Shown here piece after piece: positions 17,926 to 27,046 of a stretch of 64,000 nt of DNA. The translations under genes and the position numbers were made by a program. How positions within the stretch are numbered: position 1 is the stretch's first letter; the number at the start of each line of letters is the position of its first letter. The notes under the pieces are model-generated. The model saw only the letters and a list, made by a program, of their open reading frames with translations. It did no database searches and was not told the origin of the DNA. This DNA is from Arcticibacter pallidicorallinus (lineage in GTDB: Bacteria > Bacteroidota > Bacteroidia > Sphingobacteriales > Sphingobacteriaceae). The stretch spans positions 148,332-212,331 of the forward strand of contig NZ_PVTH01000007.1 of assembly GCF_003002875.1 (NCBI RefSeq), given 5' to 3'.

Positions 17926-18816
17926 CTATTCTATGCTTTCCACTGTAGGGAAGTACTTGCTATTCACCTTTATGGGGTTGTTAGGAAACTTTTTCCGGAA
18001 AGTAGAACTGGAAATTAATAAGCTGGTAAAACGGATTCGTTCGCCATCTTTGAAGGTGATTATGAAGAGTTCGCATTCTCGCCAGGGACTTCTATATGCT
18101 GATGTAACATAGGTGTCAATGCTCGCAATGTCTTGCTTGTTGTATCGCTTTTTATTGTCCCTGGTACCGTAAATGAACTCTTCGTGTCCCTTTGAGATTT
18201 GTAGGTAAGAATTCCTGTCGGACGAGAAGTAATTGAAGTAGAAATAAATCAAGGGACAGGAATAAATCAGGAAGAACGAAAGCACGATCGTGGTAACGGT
18301 AAGGATGGCTGGTATATTCGGGTTTCCGATGAATCTGATCCAGAATAGTACTAGAGCCATCAACAGTATGTTTCTCGTACCCCTGAAAAAGTTCATTGTA
18401 GCTTTCCTGTTCACTAAGTACTCAAACCGATTAGTTTTGAAATGAGATAGCGGGTTCAGGGTGAAACTGTACTTCTTAAAGCCAGTCAATTTTCCCTCAT
18501 TTTCGAAGTATACTTTTACCCATTGGGATACCTCTTCCATGGTGTCCACATTTTGGAAATATACCTTCTTATTTGGTGCCAGATAGTATAATGAGTACTT
18601 CTCGCCGAAATAGGGGCCAATTTTTAAGTAGGTGCCGCCCGGATGTTCGAGGGTAACAGAAGGACAAGTAAGTTCAACGGATGCCAGACTACGCTCTGTT
18701 TTCCAGGGGAAGTTACTGATGAAAGATTTAGTTTCTTCAACAGTTCGATGGGCGATATGATGAAACTCGCCCTTTTCGCTCCTTTTGTATTGAGCTTTTG
18801 AAATCAATTGCTTCAC
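17926..18816 (-). CDS. Hypothetical membrane protein with PH-like C-terminal domain
   Basis: 296 residues. A soluble N-terminal part (1-140) is followed by two membrane helices (about 147-166 and 170-195) and a C-terminal domain with the alternating strand pattern of bacterial PH-like proteins (HEEFIYGTRDNKKRYNKQDI...CELFIITFKDGERIRF). I do not recognise a named family. It is convergent with the MBL-rhodanese gene and stands alone. Its coding nature is supported by length, domain-like composition and absence of a competing gene. Confidence 0.75.
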   Translation of the reverse strand: MKQLISKAQYKRSEKGEFHHIAHRTVEETKSFISNFPWKTERSLASVELTCPSVTLEHPGGTYLKIGPYFGEKYSLYYLAPNKKVYFQNVDTMEEVSQWVKVYFENEGKLTGFKKYSFTLNPLSHFKTNRFEYLVNRKATMNFFRGTRNILLMALVLFWIRFIGNPNIPAILTVTTIVLSFFLIYSCPLIYFYFNYFSSDRNSYLQISKGHEEFIYGTRDNKKRYNKQDIASIDTYVTSAYRSPWRECELFIITFKDGERIRFTSLLISSSTFRKKFPNNPIKVNSKYFPTVESIE

Positions 18817-18943
18817 GCCAAGGCCAAATGAGTGTTTAATAGAGTCCAGATTGTGAATTTAAATATTTCTTAAGCTGAGAAAGAGAATTATAGCGGATTT
18901 TCGAAAAAAAGTTCTACTTTACACTTAAATAAACCACACTTAA

Positions 18944-19579
18944 ATGAAATTAAACCTATCACTCCTGGTGCTGGCACTCGCCTGCATGTCAGTGGCGCGC
19001 GCGCAAACCGAAAAAGGAACGAAAACACTTGGCTTCTCGGTCAACTATTCGAAAGAGAAAAATGAAAGGGATGGCATACCCGAGCGAAAGATTACTTCCT
19101 TTGGTTTTGGACCATCTTTCAGTTACTTCGTGAAGGACAAGCTTGAAATAGGCGCCTCTCTAAATTATTTTAATAGCGACTATGAATTTTTGCAGCAAAA
19201 TAATTACATGAATGGTCTCAAAGACCAGCAGTTTGGCGCTACGATATTCCTTCAAAAACACTTCATGTTTTCTGAGCAGTTCGGAATCCGAACCGGTCCA
19301 TTTGCATCATTTATCAAAGGTAATTCCGAATCGGATTACCCTGATCAACCGAAACAAGAAACGACCAGTAAAGGCTTCCGCACAGGCCTCAATCTAGGAA
19401 TTGAGTACTTCCCTGTAAAAAGCATTGGTATAGCCGCGAACCTGGCGACTCTTTCCTACAACCATATAAAACAGGAGGTCAAGGGAACAACAGAAACGAA
19501 CAGTAAGATCAATTCTTTTGAATTAGATGTTACTAACGGACTTAATTTATCCGTCTTTTTTGTGTTTGGGGCTAAATAG
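18944..19579 (+). CDS. Outer-membrane beta-barrel protein (porin-family-like), paralog 1
   Basis: 211 residues with a signal peptide (MKLNLSLLVLALACMSVARA) and alternating amphipathic strands; small OmpA/OmpX-like barrel ending in FFVFGAK. It shares with the next gene the starts QTEKGTKTLGF / QTEKGTQYLGI, the central SYF...E.....G..., the GIEYFPVKSIG / QIEYFPTRNIG segment and the NLSVFFVFG / NLRVFYVFG end, so the two are a tandem duplication. Function beyond an outer-membrane barrel is unknown. Confidence 0.85.
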   Translation: MKLNLSLLVLALACMSVARAQTEKGTKTLGFSVNYSKEKNERDGIPERKITSFGFGPSFSYFVKDKLEIGASLNYFNSDYEFLQQNNYMNGLKDQQFGATIFLQKHFMFSEQFGIRTGPFASFIKGNSESDYPDQPKQETTSKGFRTGLNLGIEYFPVKSIGIAANLATLSYNHIKQEVKGTTETNSKINSFELDVTNGLNLSVFFVFGAK

Positions 19580-19592
19580 AGGATATCATTAT

Positions 19593-20225
19593 ATGAAAAA
19601 TATATTATTCTGCTTACTGTTGATATTCGCAGTAAGAGAAGCCAGTCTTGCTCAGACAGAAAAAGGAACCCAATATCTTGGCATAGGACTCTCTGCAGGT
19701 ATATCGACCGATAGGTCAACCGGTTTTGACGATCAAACCATCCGTGATCTGGGTTTTAGTATTTCACCAGCTTATAGTTATTTTATAGCGGATGGATGGG
19801 AGCTAAGAGGAGGATTTGGCGTGGGAATATCGAATAGGCGGAGTGAGAGTAATGACGATGTAAGGAAAAGCAAATCACATTCATTAGTTCCGCAAATTGG
19901 TCTCAGGCGGCACCTTATGGTTTCGGATAAGCTGGGATTCGCTACAGGGCCCTATGTTTTTTACGCCTTCGGTAAAAGTAAACATCCGGATTACGATGAC
20001 TCGACTACCGAACAATTCGACACAGGGATAGATTTGCAGATTGAATACTTCCCAACCAGAAATATTGGTGTCTCGGCCGGCTTGTTTGCAGTCGGCTACA
20101 GCAAGATGACGTATAAGGAAGCCGATCGAGAGAGCTTTAAAGCGAGTAAGTTTTCTGCTGGATTGACGAATCAGTTAAATTTAAGAGTGTTCTATGTATT
20201 TGGCAAAGGATCAAAAGCTGATTGA
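19593..20225 (+). CDS. Outer-membrane beta-barrel protein (porin-family-like), paralog 2
   Basis: Start set at ATG 19593 (MKNILFCLLLIFAVREASLA, a signal peptide); the frame continues open upstream over the end of the first paralog but those codons lack the signal-peptide start. 210 residues, same barrel architecture as 18944-19579, with which it shares several segments. The gap of 13 bases implies co-transcription. No specific function can be assigned. Confidence 0.85.
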   Translation: MKNILFCLLLIFAVREASLAQTEKGTQYLGIGLSAGISTDRSTGFDDQTIRDLGFSISPAYSYFIADGWELRGGFGVGISNRRSESNDDVRKSKSHSLVPQIGLRRHLMVSDKLGFATGPYVFYAFGKSKHPDYDDSTTEQFDTGIDLQIEYFPTRNIGVSAGLFAVGYSKMTYKEADRESFKASKFSAGLTNQLNLRVFYVFGKGSKAD

Positions 20226-20321
20226 GCTTATAAGACTTGCAGAGTTAATTTGGTTCAGGCATTGATTTCTCAAACGCCGAAAATTTGTTACCTTGACCGG
20301 GCTTAAACTAACCAAATTATA

Positions 20322-21326
20322 ATGCTCTTAATTGATCCAAAGGATAAGCTTCCTAAAGTTACTCAAATCGTGCAGGGGATTGTGCGTGATATCGAAAAGG
20401 GTTTGTTAAAAAAAAATGACCGCCTGCTATCTATTACAGATTTTAGTAAGAAGCATAAGATTGCCCGCGACACGGTTGAGAGAGCTTACAAAAGACTGAA
20501 AGAAGAGGGCTACATCATTTCCGTGCCGGGGAAGGGCAATTATATTGACGAGGTAGAGCGCTCAAGTATAAAGATCCTGATGATTTTAAATAAGCTTAGT
20601 TCTTATAAAAAGGATGTTTATGAGTCTTTCATTAAGACCCTCGGTCGTAAGGCCAAGGTGGAGTTACAGGTTCATCACTATGACCCGAAGATGTTAAAAG
20701 AGATCCTGGATGGGGCAAGAGGCAAGTATCACTACTATGTTATCATGCCCCATTTTTTTCAGCATGTTGACAAGAAAGAACTATCTGACATTTTAAAAGG
20801 GGTTCCAGCTCATGAGCTTGTTCTCCTGGACAAGAATGTTTCACTGGACTTCGATGGATATATAGCGGTTTACCAGGACTTCAGAAAGGACATCTATAAT
20901 GCACTGCGGTCTGCCTCCGATCTGCTGCATAAATACAATAGCATCACCATCATATTTCCTGAGCACAGGAATCACCCTACGGAAATAACGGATGGCATAC
21001 GGCAGTTTTGCCTTGAATATGATAAGCAGTTTTCCATCGTCTCAGACGCTAATCACACCGCATTGATGAAGAAACACGTCTATATCACGCTTACCGATTC
21101 GGACCTGGCATCTTTGATAAAAAGCGTGAGGCTCAAGGGTCTTTCCATAGGCGAGGATATTGGTATCATCTCTTTCAATGAAACTGCTTTGAAGGAGTTG
21201 CTTGATATCACGGTGATCACCACAGATTTTGAGGCAATGGGAGAGACTACAGCCCGTCTGATCTTGAATAAAGAGTTTGCTCAGGTTCATAATCCTTTCA
21301 AAATTATCAAAAGGAAATCTTTGTAG
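20322..21326 (+). CDS. GntR-family transcriptional regulator with LacI-type sensor domain
   Basis: 334 residues. Residues 1-75 form a GntR winged helix (KKHKIARDTVERAYKRLKEEGYI, PGKGNYI). The rest (about 80-330) resembles a periplasmic-binding-protein-like effector domain (DIGIISFNETALKELLDITVITTDFEAMGETTARLIL, as in LacI-type sensors). Such regulators in Bacteroidota usually respond to sugars. Which genes it controls is not evident: ribBA lies downstream on the same strand but has its own promoter. A candidate -7 element (20288-20295, TTACCTTG) lies 26 bases upstream of the start. Confidence 0.88.
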   Translation: MLLIDPKDKLPKVTQIVQGIVRDIEKGLLKKNDRLLSITDFSKKHKIARDTVERAYKRLKEEGYIISVPGKGNYIDEVERSSIKILMILNKLSSYKKDVYESFIKTLGRKAKVELQVHHYDPKMLKEILDGARGKYHYYVIMPHFFQHVDKKELSDILKGVPAHELVLLDKNVSLDFDGYIAVYQDFRKDIYNALRSASDLLHKYNSITIIFPEHRNHPTEITDGIRQFCLEYDKQFSIVSDANHTALMKKHVYITLTDSDLASLIKSVRLKGLSIGEDIGIISFNETALKELLDITVITTDFEAMGETTARLILNKEFAQVHNPFKIIKRKSL

Positions 21327-21384
21327 TTTCGATAATTTGTCAGCCAGGCGGATAAATCCTATAAATAACAAAGCAGATAAAAAA

Positions 21385-21415
21385 TTGAACAACTCATGAT
21401 ATTGCATTAGTTTTG
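21385..21415 (+). promoter_or_regulatory. Promoter of ribBA placed at the start codon (near-leaderless)
   Basis: TTG (21385-21387), 20 bases, TAGTTTTG (21408-21415), a full match to TAnnTTTG. Only 5 bases separate it from the ATG at 21421, so transcription should begin at or within a few bases of the start codon. No FMN riboswitch can fit. Confidence 0.72.
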
Positions 21416-21420
21416 TTCTG

Positions 21421-22551
21421 ATGAAGACCAGCTTAGATACAATTCAGGAGGCGATAACCGATATTCAGAACGGTAAGATCGTCATTATCGTGGATGATGA
21501 CGACAGAGAGAATGAAGGCGACTTTATGGTTGCTGCGAGATTCGCTACTCCGGAGGCTATTAATTTCATGGCTACTCAGGGGAGGGGACTGATTTGTGTT
21601 CCTTTGACAGAGAAGCGCTGTGATGAGCTTCATCTCGAGCTGATGGTTGGTACCAATACGGCCACTCATGAAACGAACTTTACTGTATCTGTTGACCTGA
21701 TTGGTAAAGGTTGCACGACTGGTATTTCGGCCTCTGATCGTTCCAAGACGGTATTGGCCCTGATAGATCCATCTACCAGGCCTTCGGATCTTGGGCGGCC
21801 GGGACATATCTTTCCATTGCGTGCCAAGGACGGCGGTGTTCTGAGACGAGCGGGACATACAGAAGCGGCGGTAGATCTTTCGAGCCTGGCGGGTCTGGAA
21901 CCTGCTGGAGTGATCGTTGAGATCATGAATGAAGATGGCGAAATGGCGCGGCTTCCGGATCTTCTTAAGCTATCTGAACAGCTTAATATGAAGGTGATAT
22001 CGATTAAGGACCTGATTGCTTACCGACTAAGCTCTGAAACTTCGATACGGAAAGAGGTGGCCATTACACTACCTACGGAGTGGGGCAACTTCAATATGGT
22101 TGCTTATACTCAACTTGATTCAGGTGATCATCACCTGGCGCTGGTTAAGGGCGAGTGGGCGCCGGAAGAGCCGGTCCTGGTGCGTGTGCATCGTTCCTGT
22201 ATAACCGGGGATATCTTCGGGTCTTGTCTGTGTGATTGTAATAATGTCCTCCACAAGGCTATGCAAATGGTCGAGAACGAAGGAAAGGGCGTTATCATTT
22301 ATATGAACCAGGAGAGCTTTGGTACAACACTGCTTGATAAGCTCTATAAATATAACGGCATGGAGGCCGGCAAGCGTGCTCCGTCTGCACCCACGGCTGT
22401 GACTGCGGATCAGCGGGATTATGGCATTGGTGCGCAGATCCTCCGGAGCTTGGGAATCTCTAAAATGAGGTTGCTTTCAAATAACCCGAAGAAGCGTGCC
22501 GGCTTGAAGGGTTACGGTATTGAGGTTGTCGATATTGTGCCGATTTCTTAA
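21421..22551 (+). CDS. ribBA: Bifunctional 3,4-dihydroxy-2-butanone-4-phosphate synthase / GTP cyclohydrolase II-like protein
   Basis: 376 residues. Residues 1-200 are a normal RibB domain (DDDDRENEGDF at 25-35, RAGHTEAAVDL near 143-153), which makes the four-carbon riboflavin precursor from ribulose 5-phosphate. Residues about 210-376 follow GTP cyclohydrolase II: zinc ligands Cys260, Cys271 and Cys273 are present (SCITGDIFGSCLCDC), as is DQRDYGIGAQIL (330-341) and the LLSNNPKK segment. However, the usual RQEGRGIGL-type motif reads NQESFGTTL (296-304), and the following loop (KRAPSAPTAV) differs from the family's VEANLxLGF. The RibA half may therefore be altered or inactive. The start is fixed by the RibB N-terminus. 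Confidence 0.9.
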   Translation: MKTSLDTIQEAITDIQNGKIVIIVDDDDRENEGDFMVAARFATPEAINFMATQGRGLICVPLTEKRCDELHLELMVGTNTATHETNFTVSVDLIGKGCTTGISASDRSKTVLALIDPSTRPSDLGRPGHIFPLRAKDGGVLRRAGHTEAAVDLSSLAGLEPAGVIVEIMNEDGEMARLPDLLKLSEQLNMKVISIKDLIAYRLSSETSIRKEVAITLPTEWGNFNMVAYTQLDSGDHHLALVKGEWAPEEPVLVRVHRSCITGDIFGSCLCDCNNVLHKAMQMVENEGKGVIIYMNQESFGTTLLDKLYKYNGMEAGKRAPSAPTAVTADQRDYGIGAQILRSLGISKMRLLSNNPKKRAGLKGYGIEVVDIVPIS

Positions 22552-22603
22552 ATGAGGATCCTTTTTAGATACTATTCAATTTGAGGGAGCGTTTTTAGGA
22601 GAG

Positions 22604-23233
22604 ATGTATAGATACTTTAGATTCTTATTCTTTTTTGTTCTTCTGCTCTCTGTTTCTGCAGCCTATTCTCAGGACTATGTTCTCACTTCTGAGGGAGATA
22701 CACTTCGTGGGAAGATCACGGCGCTAACCTCCTCGTCGCTGAAGATCAAGACAGATAACAAAAAGACTGTTAAACTCAGTCCCGACAAGGTGCTTCAGTT
22801 GTATGATAATGGTGCGAACTATCTGAGCCGGCAGGTTTATCATAAGCAGGGCAACGCATGGCGCTTCCTCCGTGTAGTAGACAGCGGTGCGGTAAATCTG
22901 TTGACCCTTGATGATGGTTATTCACCATCAGTGTCTGTTTCATCGGGAGTTTTTGGAGGTGGCATGATGGGTGGCTTAGGTGTTTCATTAGGGTCGGGCA
23001 GAGGAAAGTCTCCGGCTTACTACGTAGAGAAGGGTGGCGAAAATACAGTTCTTAAGGATGTAGTGACACGGCTCATGGCTGGTGATAGCCGCAAACAGGA
23101 GGTTAAAGAGATTCTGCTTAGCACAATGGGCGATATACCGGAAATAGCTGATAAGATTAACAACGCCTCTCGTTTTACCGAGAAGACGTTGCGGGATCTT
23201 GTTTACGATTATAACGATATAGCGGGCCTGTAG
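22604..23233 (+). CDS. Secreted hypothetical protein
   Basis: 209 residues with a signal peptide (about 1-22, ending AAYSQ). The N-terminal part (VLTSEGDTLRGKITALTSSSLKIKT) looks like a small beta-barrel seen in many Bacteroidota exported proteins of unknown role; a glycine-rich stretch (GVFGGGMMGGLGVSLGSG, about 113-130) and a helical C-terminus follow. A GGAG-like purine run precedes the start. It stops 3 bases before the convergent molybdenum hydroxylase gene. No function assigned. Confidence 0.78.
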   Translation: MYRYFRFLFFFVLLLSVSAAYSQDYVLTSEGDTLRGKITALTSSSLKIKTDNKKTVKLSPDKVLQLYDNGANYLSRQVYHKQGNAWRFLRVVDSGAVNLLTLDDGYSPSVSVSSGVFGGGMMGGLGVSLGSGRGKSPAYYVEKGGENTVLKDVVTRLMAGDSRKQEVKEILLSTMGDIPEIADKINNASRFTEKTLRDLVYDYNDIAGL

Positions 23234-23236
23234 ATC

Positions 23237-25474
23237 TTATAGCAGCGAGTCAAAATGGATAGGGAACTGGTTAATTCGCTTTCCGGTGGCATGAAATACG
23301 GCATTGGCGATCGCTGGTGGAATGGCTACTAATCCAATTTCTCCTACTCCCTTTGTTCCGAGTTCGTTGACGATATCGTCCTTTTCTTCTACGAATACGA
23401 CCTCAAGTTCGTGCAGGTCGGCATGTACGGGAATGTGGTATTCTGCCAGGTTCTGATTCATGTATTTGCCCATTTCATGATCAGTAATAGTTTCTTCCCT
23501 CAGGGCTTTGCTGATTCCCCAGATCATTCCCCCTAATATCTGACTGCGGGCTGTCTTGGGATTGATAATCCTTCCGGCTGCTACTGTAGTAAGCGCCCGT
23601 GTGACGTTAATTACTCCGAGCTCTTCATCAACCTCTACTTCAACGAATGCGGCGCTGTGAGCGGCCCGGGTGTATTTCTTTAGTTTGAACGATTTGGGAA
23701 GCGAAAGGTTGGTGGTTTTAATCATCCTGCCCTTGTTAGCTGCAATGATCTCCCTGAAAGAAATGGTATCGGACAGATTCTTTTTCAGGCTGACGCAGCC
23801 CCCGTTGAAGACTACATCTTCGATTTTTAGGTTCTTCCAGGCGCTTCCCTTGATTGCCTGCGCTTTCTTATAAATTTTATGGCGTAACGCAGATCCTGCG
23901 GCTTTGATGGCCGAGCCTACGGTGGATACCGTAAAAGAGCCGCCCTGAATGGGTGCGAAGGGCATTTTGCTGTCTCCATAAGAGAAAGATACGTCTTCCA
24001 TGGAGAGGCCAAGCTCATCAGCAGCAATCTGCGTCATTACCGTAAGTGTGCCGGTGCCGATGTCGGTTATTGCACTCAGGACGTGTAGTTTTCCATCCTT
24101 TGTGAGTTGAGCCTCGGCACGGGCAGGCAATTGCATAGTTTCCCAGATTCCGGTAGCCATACCGTATCCGACCAGCTTGTTTCCACGCTTCATGCTTCTG
24201 GTCTGCGGACTCCGCTTCGACCAGCCAAACTTTTCTGCGCCTTGCAGGTAACATTGGCGGAGCTCCTTGCTGGAAAAGGGGCGGCCGGTGCTCTCGTCGA
24301 TCTCCGAATAATTTATGAGCCGCAGTTCTAAGGGATCGATGTTTAATGCGTATGATAGCTCGTCCATCGTGCTTTCAATAGCATGACTTCCTGTGCTCCC
24401 TCCCGGCGCCCGCATATCGAGCGGGCTGAAGACGTCCAGAGGTACAATTTTGTACTCCATCAATGTGTTTTTTGAAGGGTACAGGACATTGCTCCAATTA
24501 ACAACCACTTCGGTATAATCTTCAAACCGCGAGGTCTCCGCATATGCGGCATGATGTAAGGCCTGTATTTTTCCGGTGGTGTCTGCTCCGAAATGTGTAC
24601 GCTGTAAGGTGGGAGGGCGATGTCCAAAGGTAAACATCTGATGTCTGTCGAGGGTGACGCGCACCGGTCGCTTTAGCTCAAGGGCCGCCATCACAGAGAA
24701 GAAAAGCTGGAACTGCGGGCGCAGGCCTGAACCGAAAGCACCTCCAACATAAGGAGATATGACTTGTACGTTTTTATATTTTAAACCGAACACATTAGCG
24801 ACGTAGATCTGGCAGTTTACGGTGCCCTGTGTCTTATCATATATCGTCAGCTTGCCGTCTTTTTCGTAGATGGTTGTTGTAGCGAATAGTTCGAGCGGGT
24901 TGTGGTGCTCTGTGCCGTGGTAGAATTCTCCGGAGGCCTTTGCATAAGATTCTTCGTAGGCTTTTTGGTAGTTGCCAACTGGCTTCGTTGGTGGCGGCTT
25001 CAGGAACGTTGCCAGGCCCAGTTTGGGTGAGCGGGCTTTGTCCAGGTTGTCAATCAGGTTTGTCTCGAATGTATCTTCCTCATATTCGACGTTGATTAAG
25101 GTCGCAGCGTAGCGTGCCAGTTCAAAAGTCTCTGCGACAACTAGCGCTATCGGCTGTCCATTATACTTGATCTCTGCATCTGCAAGCGGCTTGAACGCCG
25201 CACCTGGAGGAGCGTCCATGTCGGCATACTGGAAGTCAAACCATGCCAGGGAGGGCCGGTTCTTATGGGTGAAAACTTCGATCACACCCTTGAGAGACAG
25301 GGCAGTTTTGGTGTTTATGCTTTTGATCTTTCCTTTCGTGATCGTGCTGTTGGCGATATAGCCATAAACAAGGTTCTCGCCCGGATACTCTCCCGCATAT
25401 CTGGCTGCTCCCGTAACTTTCAAATGTCCTTCCAGACGGTTCAGTGATTTTCCTATTGATGGTTGAACTGACAT
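23237..25474 (-). CDS. Molybdenum hydroxylase large subunit (PaoC/YagR-like aldehyde or xanthine dehydrogenase family)
   Basis: 745 residues of the xanthine-oxidase-family molybdopterin subunit. N-terminal a/b hammerhead (RLEGHLKVTGAARYAGEYPG), the molybdopterin segments GGAFGSG (about 246) and MRAPGGSTGSHAIES, QGGSFTVSTVGSAI, and the catalytic Glu712 in GTKGVGEIGL. At 745 residues it matches the separate large subunits of PaoABC enzymes, which oxidise aldehydes. It is last in a five-gene minus-strand cluster with the FAD and [2Fe-2S] subunits and cofactor helpers. The substrate cannot be fixed from sequence; aldehydes or N-heterocycles are the family norm. Confidence 0.93.
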   Translation of the reverse strand: MSVQPSIGKSLNRLEGHLKVTGAARYAGEYPGENLVYGYIANSTITKGKIKSINTKTALSLKGVIEVFTHKNRPSLAWFDFQYADMDAPPGAAFKPLADAEIKYNGQPIALVVAETFELARYAATLINVEYEEDTFETNLIDNLDKARSPKLGLATFLKPPPTKPVGNYQKAYEESYAKASGEFYHGTEHHNPLELFATTTIYEKDGKLTIYDKTQGTVNCQIYVANVFGLKYKNVQVISPYVGGAFGSGLRPQFQLFFSVMAALELKRPVRVTLDRHQMFTFGHRPPTLQRTHFGADTTGKIQALHHAAYAETSRFEDYTEVVVNWSNVLYPSKNTLMEYKIVPLDVFSPLDMRAPGGSTGSHAIESTMDELSYALNIDPLELRLINYSEIDESTGRPFSSKELRQCYLQGAEKFGWSKRSPQTRSMKRGNKLVGYGMATGIWETMQLPARAEAQLTKDGKLHVLSAITDIGTGTLTVMTQIAADELGLSMEDVSFSYGDSKMPFAPIQGGSFTVSTVGSAIKAAGSALRHKIYKKAQAIKGSAWKNLKIEDVVFNGGCVSLKKNLSDTISFREIIAANKGRMIKTTNLSLPKSFKLKKYTRAAHSAAFVEVEVDEELGVINVTRALTTVAAGRIINPKTARSQILGGMIWGISKALREETITDHEMGKYMNQNLAEYHIPVHADLHELEVVFVEEKDDIVNELGTKGVGEIGLVAIPPAIANAVFHATGKRINQFPIHFDSLL

Positions 25475-25484
25475 GCTTTATGTT

Positions 25485-26504
25485 TTAAACTGAAGGCTGC
25501 GCGCCGGGTAATTGAGACGATGGATCGAGAGCCATCATACCATTGCGAATGATTGCTCTTTTGGCCATCTCGATCTTGAAACTGTTGTATTTGTAAGGTA
25601 CAGCACCTTGCAGCACTATATCTGCGCATGCGGCGAAGCTTTCTCTAACTGCAGGCTTGCCTGTTAAAAACTGTTCGGCTTCAGGGATTCTCCAGGGTTT
25701 GTGGGCTACTCCTCCCAGGGCTATGCGGGCATCCTTGATGATGTCTCCATCAAGTTCCAGTCCTGTAGCAACAGAAATAAGGGCAAAGGCATAAGAGTTT
25801 CTGTCGCGTAGCTTGAGATAAGAGTAATTCTCTGCGAATCCTTTTTGCGGGAGATCAATGCCTGTGATGAGCTCGCCATGCTGCAGGTTATTGTCCAGAT
25901 GAGGAGTTTCTCCCGGCAGGCGATGGAACTCAGAGAAAGGAATGCTACGATCTCCCTGAGGACCTCTTACATTTACAACGGCACCGAGGGCTGCTAAACC
26001 GACACTCATGTCTGAAGGATACACCGCGATACAATGTTCGCTGGTTCCAAGAATAGCCATAATCCGGTTATAGCCGGGAATGGCGGAGCATCCGCTGCCG
26101 GGTTCTCTTTTGTTGCAGGGGCTGCTTGCATCATAAAAATAGTAGCAGCGTGTCCTCTGCAGAAGGTTTCCTCCGTTCGTTGCCATATTACGAATCTGTG
26201 CAGATGCGCCGGCCAGGATAGATTGGGCGAGTAGAGGATAGCGACTCTCGACAAGGGGATGATAGGCTGTTTCTGCGTTTGTGGCCAGAGCGCCGAGATG
26301 CAGACCTCCAGACTCTGTTTCTCTGATGTCATGGTGATTGCCGGTATGATTGATATCGATAAGCCTGTCGGCGGATGTGAGAAAGTACTTCAGTAGGTCA
26401 AGGATGTTCGTGCCACCGGCAACGACTTTGGTGTCGTTCTTCGCGGTAATCTGGCGGATGGCCTCGTCGAAGGAGCCCGCACGCTGGTAGTCGAAGTTAT
26501 TCAT
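25485..26504 (-). CDS. Molybdenum hydroxylase FAD-binding subunit with [4Fe-4S] insertion (PaoB/YagS-like)
   Basis: 339 residues. FAD-binding PCMH-type segment VVAGGTNILDLLK (28-39) and IRNMATNGGNLLQRTRC (104-120). Cys120, Cys130 and Cys139 lie in CYYFYDASSPCNKREPGSGC, the insertion that carries an extra [4Fe-4S] cluster in E. coli PaoB. This separates it from plain xanthine dehydrogenase flavin subunits and supports the PaoABC assignment. Its start overlaps the end of the [2Fe-2S] gene by 8 bases; 10 bases separate it from the large subunit. Confidence 0.92.
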   Translation of the reverse strand: MNNFDYQRAGSFDEAIRQITAKNDTKVVAGGTNILDLLKYFLTSADRLIDINHTGNHHDIRETESGGLHLGALATNAETAYHPLVESRYPLLAQSILAGASAQIRNMATNGGNLLQRTRCYYFYDASSPCNKREPGSGCSAIPGYNRIMAILGTSEHCIAVYPSDMSVGLAALGAVVNVRGPQGDRSIPFSEFHRLPGETPHLDNNLQHGELITGIDLPQKGFAENYSYLKLRDRNSYAFALISVATGLELDGDIIKDARIALGGVAHKPWRIPEAEQFLTGKPAVRESFAACADIVLQGAVPYKYNSFKIEMAKRAIIRNGMMALDPSSQLPGAQPSV

Positions 26505-26982
26505 TTGAACCTCCTTCCATTACTTCCATGATGGCGTCAATTATTCCTATGTTGGCACCGCAACGACAGAGGTTCCCGCTCATAAGCTCTTTCACTTCAG
26601 CCCTTGTCTTCGCTTTCCCTTCCTGAATCATTCCTATGGCACTGCATATTTGTCCGGGCGTACAGTAACCACACTGGAAGGCGTCATGTTCGATAAACGC
26701 TTTCTGCAGGGGGTGCAGTTGTTCGCCATCGGCTATGCCTTCGATGGTTGTGATGCTGGCGCCGTCTTTCATGACAGCGAGTGTCAGACAGCTGACGATT
26801 CTTTTCCCGTCGCACAGAATCGTGCATGCCCCACACTGTCCATGGTCGCAACCTTTCTTGGTGCCGGTAAGCTGAAGGTGGTCGCGCAAGGCATCCAGTA
26901 GTGAAACCCAAGGTAGCACCTGAAGAACATGTTGTTCCTTGTTGATGTTGAGATTGATGGAGCGAAGCTCGGGTGCTGCCAT
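26497..26982 (-). CDS. Molybdenum hydroxylase [2Fe-2S] subunit (PaoA/YagT-like), without Tat signal
   Basis: 161 residues. Plant-type [2Fe-2S] cluster: Cys45, Cys50, Cys53, Cys65. Second cluster: Cys104, Cys107, Cys139, Cys141. E. coli YagT has a Tat leader; this protein starts directly with the ferredoxin fold (MAAPELRSINLNINKEQ), so the enzyme is expected in the cytoplasm unless a partner carries it out. On the minus strand TAATTTTG (26994-26987) ends 4 bases before the ATG, a possible near-leaderless start, but no -33 TTG is seen at the right distance. Confidence 0.92.
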   Translation of the reverse strand: MAAPELRSINLNINKEQHVLQVLPWVSLLDALRDHLQLTGTKKGCDHGQCGACTILCDGKRIVSCLTLAVMKDGASITTIEGIADGEQLHPLQKAFIEHDAFQCGYCTPGQICSAIGMIQEGKAKTRAEVKELMSGNLCRCGANIGIIDAIMEVMEGGSNE

Positions 26983-27046
26983 ACTTCAAAATTAAAGGTG
27001 AATGATTGTAAGTTAGGGTTAGAACAGGCGGTTTGATGAAAAGGTT

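Noticed and set aside
21327..21420. FMN riboswitch before ribBA (also looked for before ribE)
   Set aside because: The promoter lies at the start codon in both cases, leaving no transcribed leader; no RFN-like element is seen.
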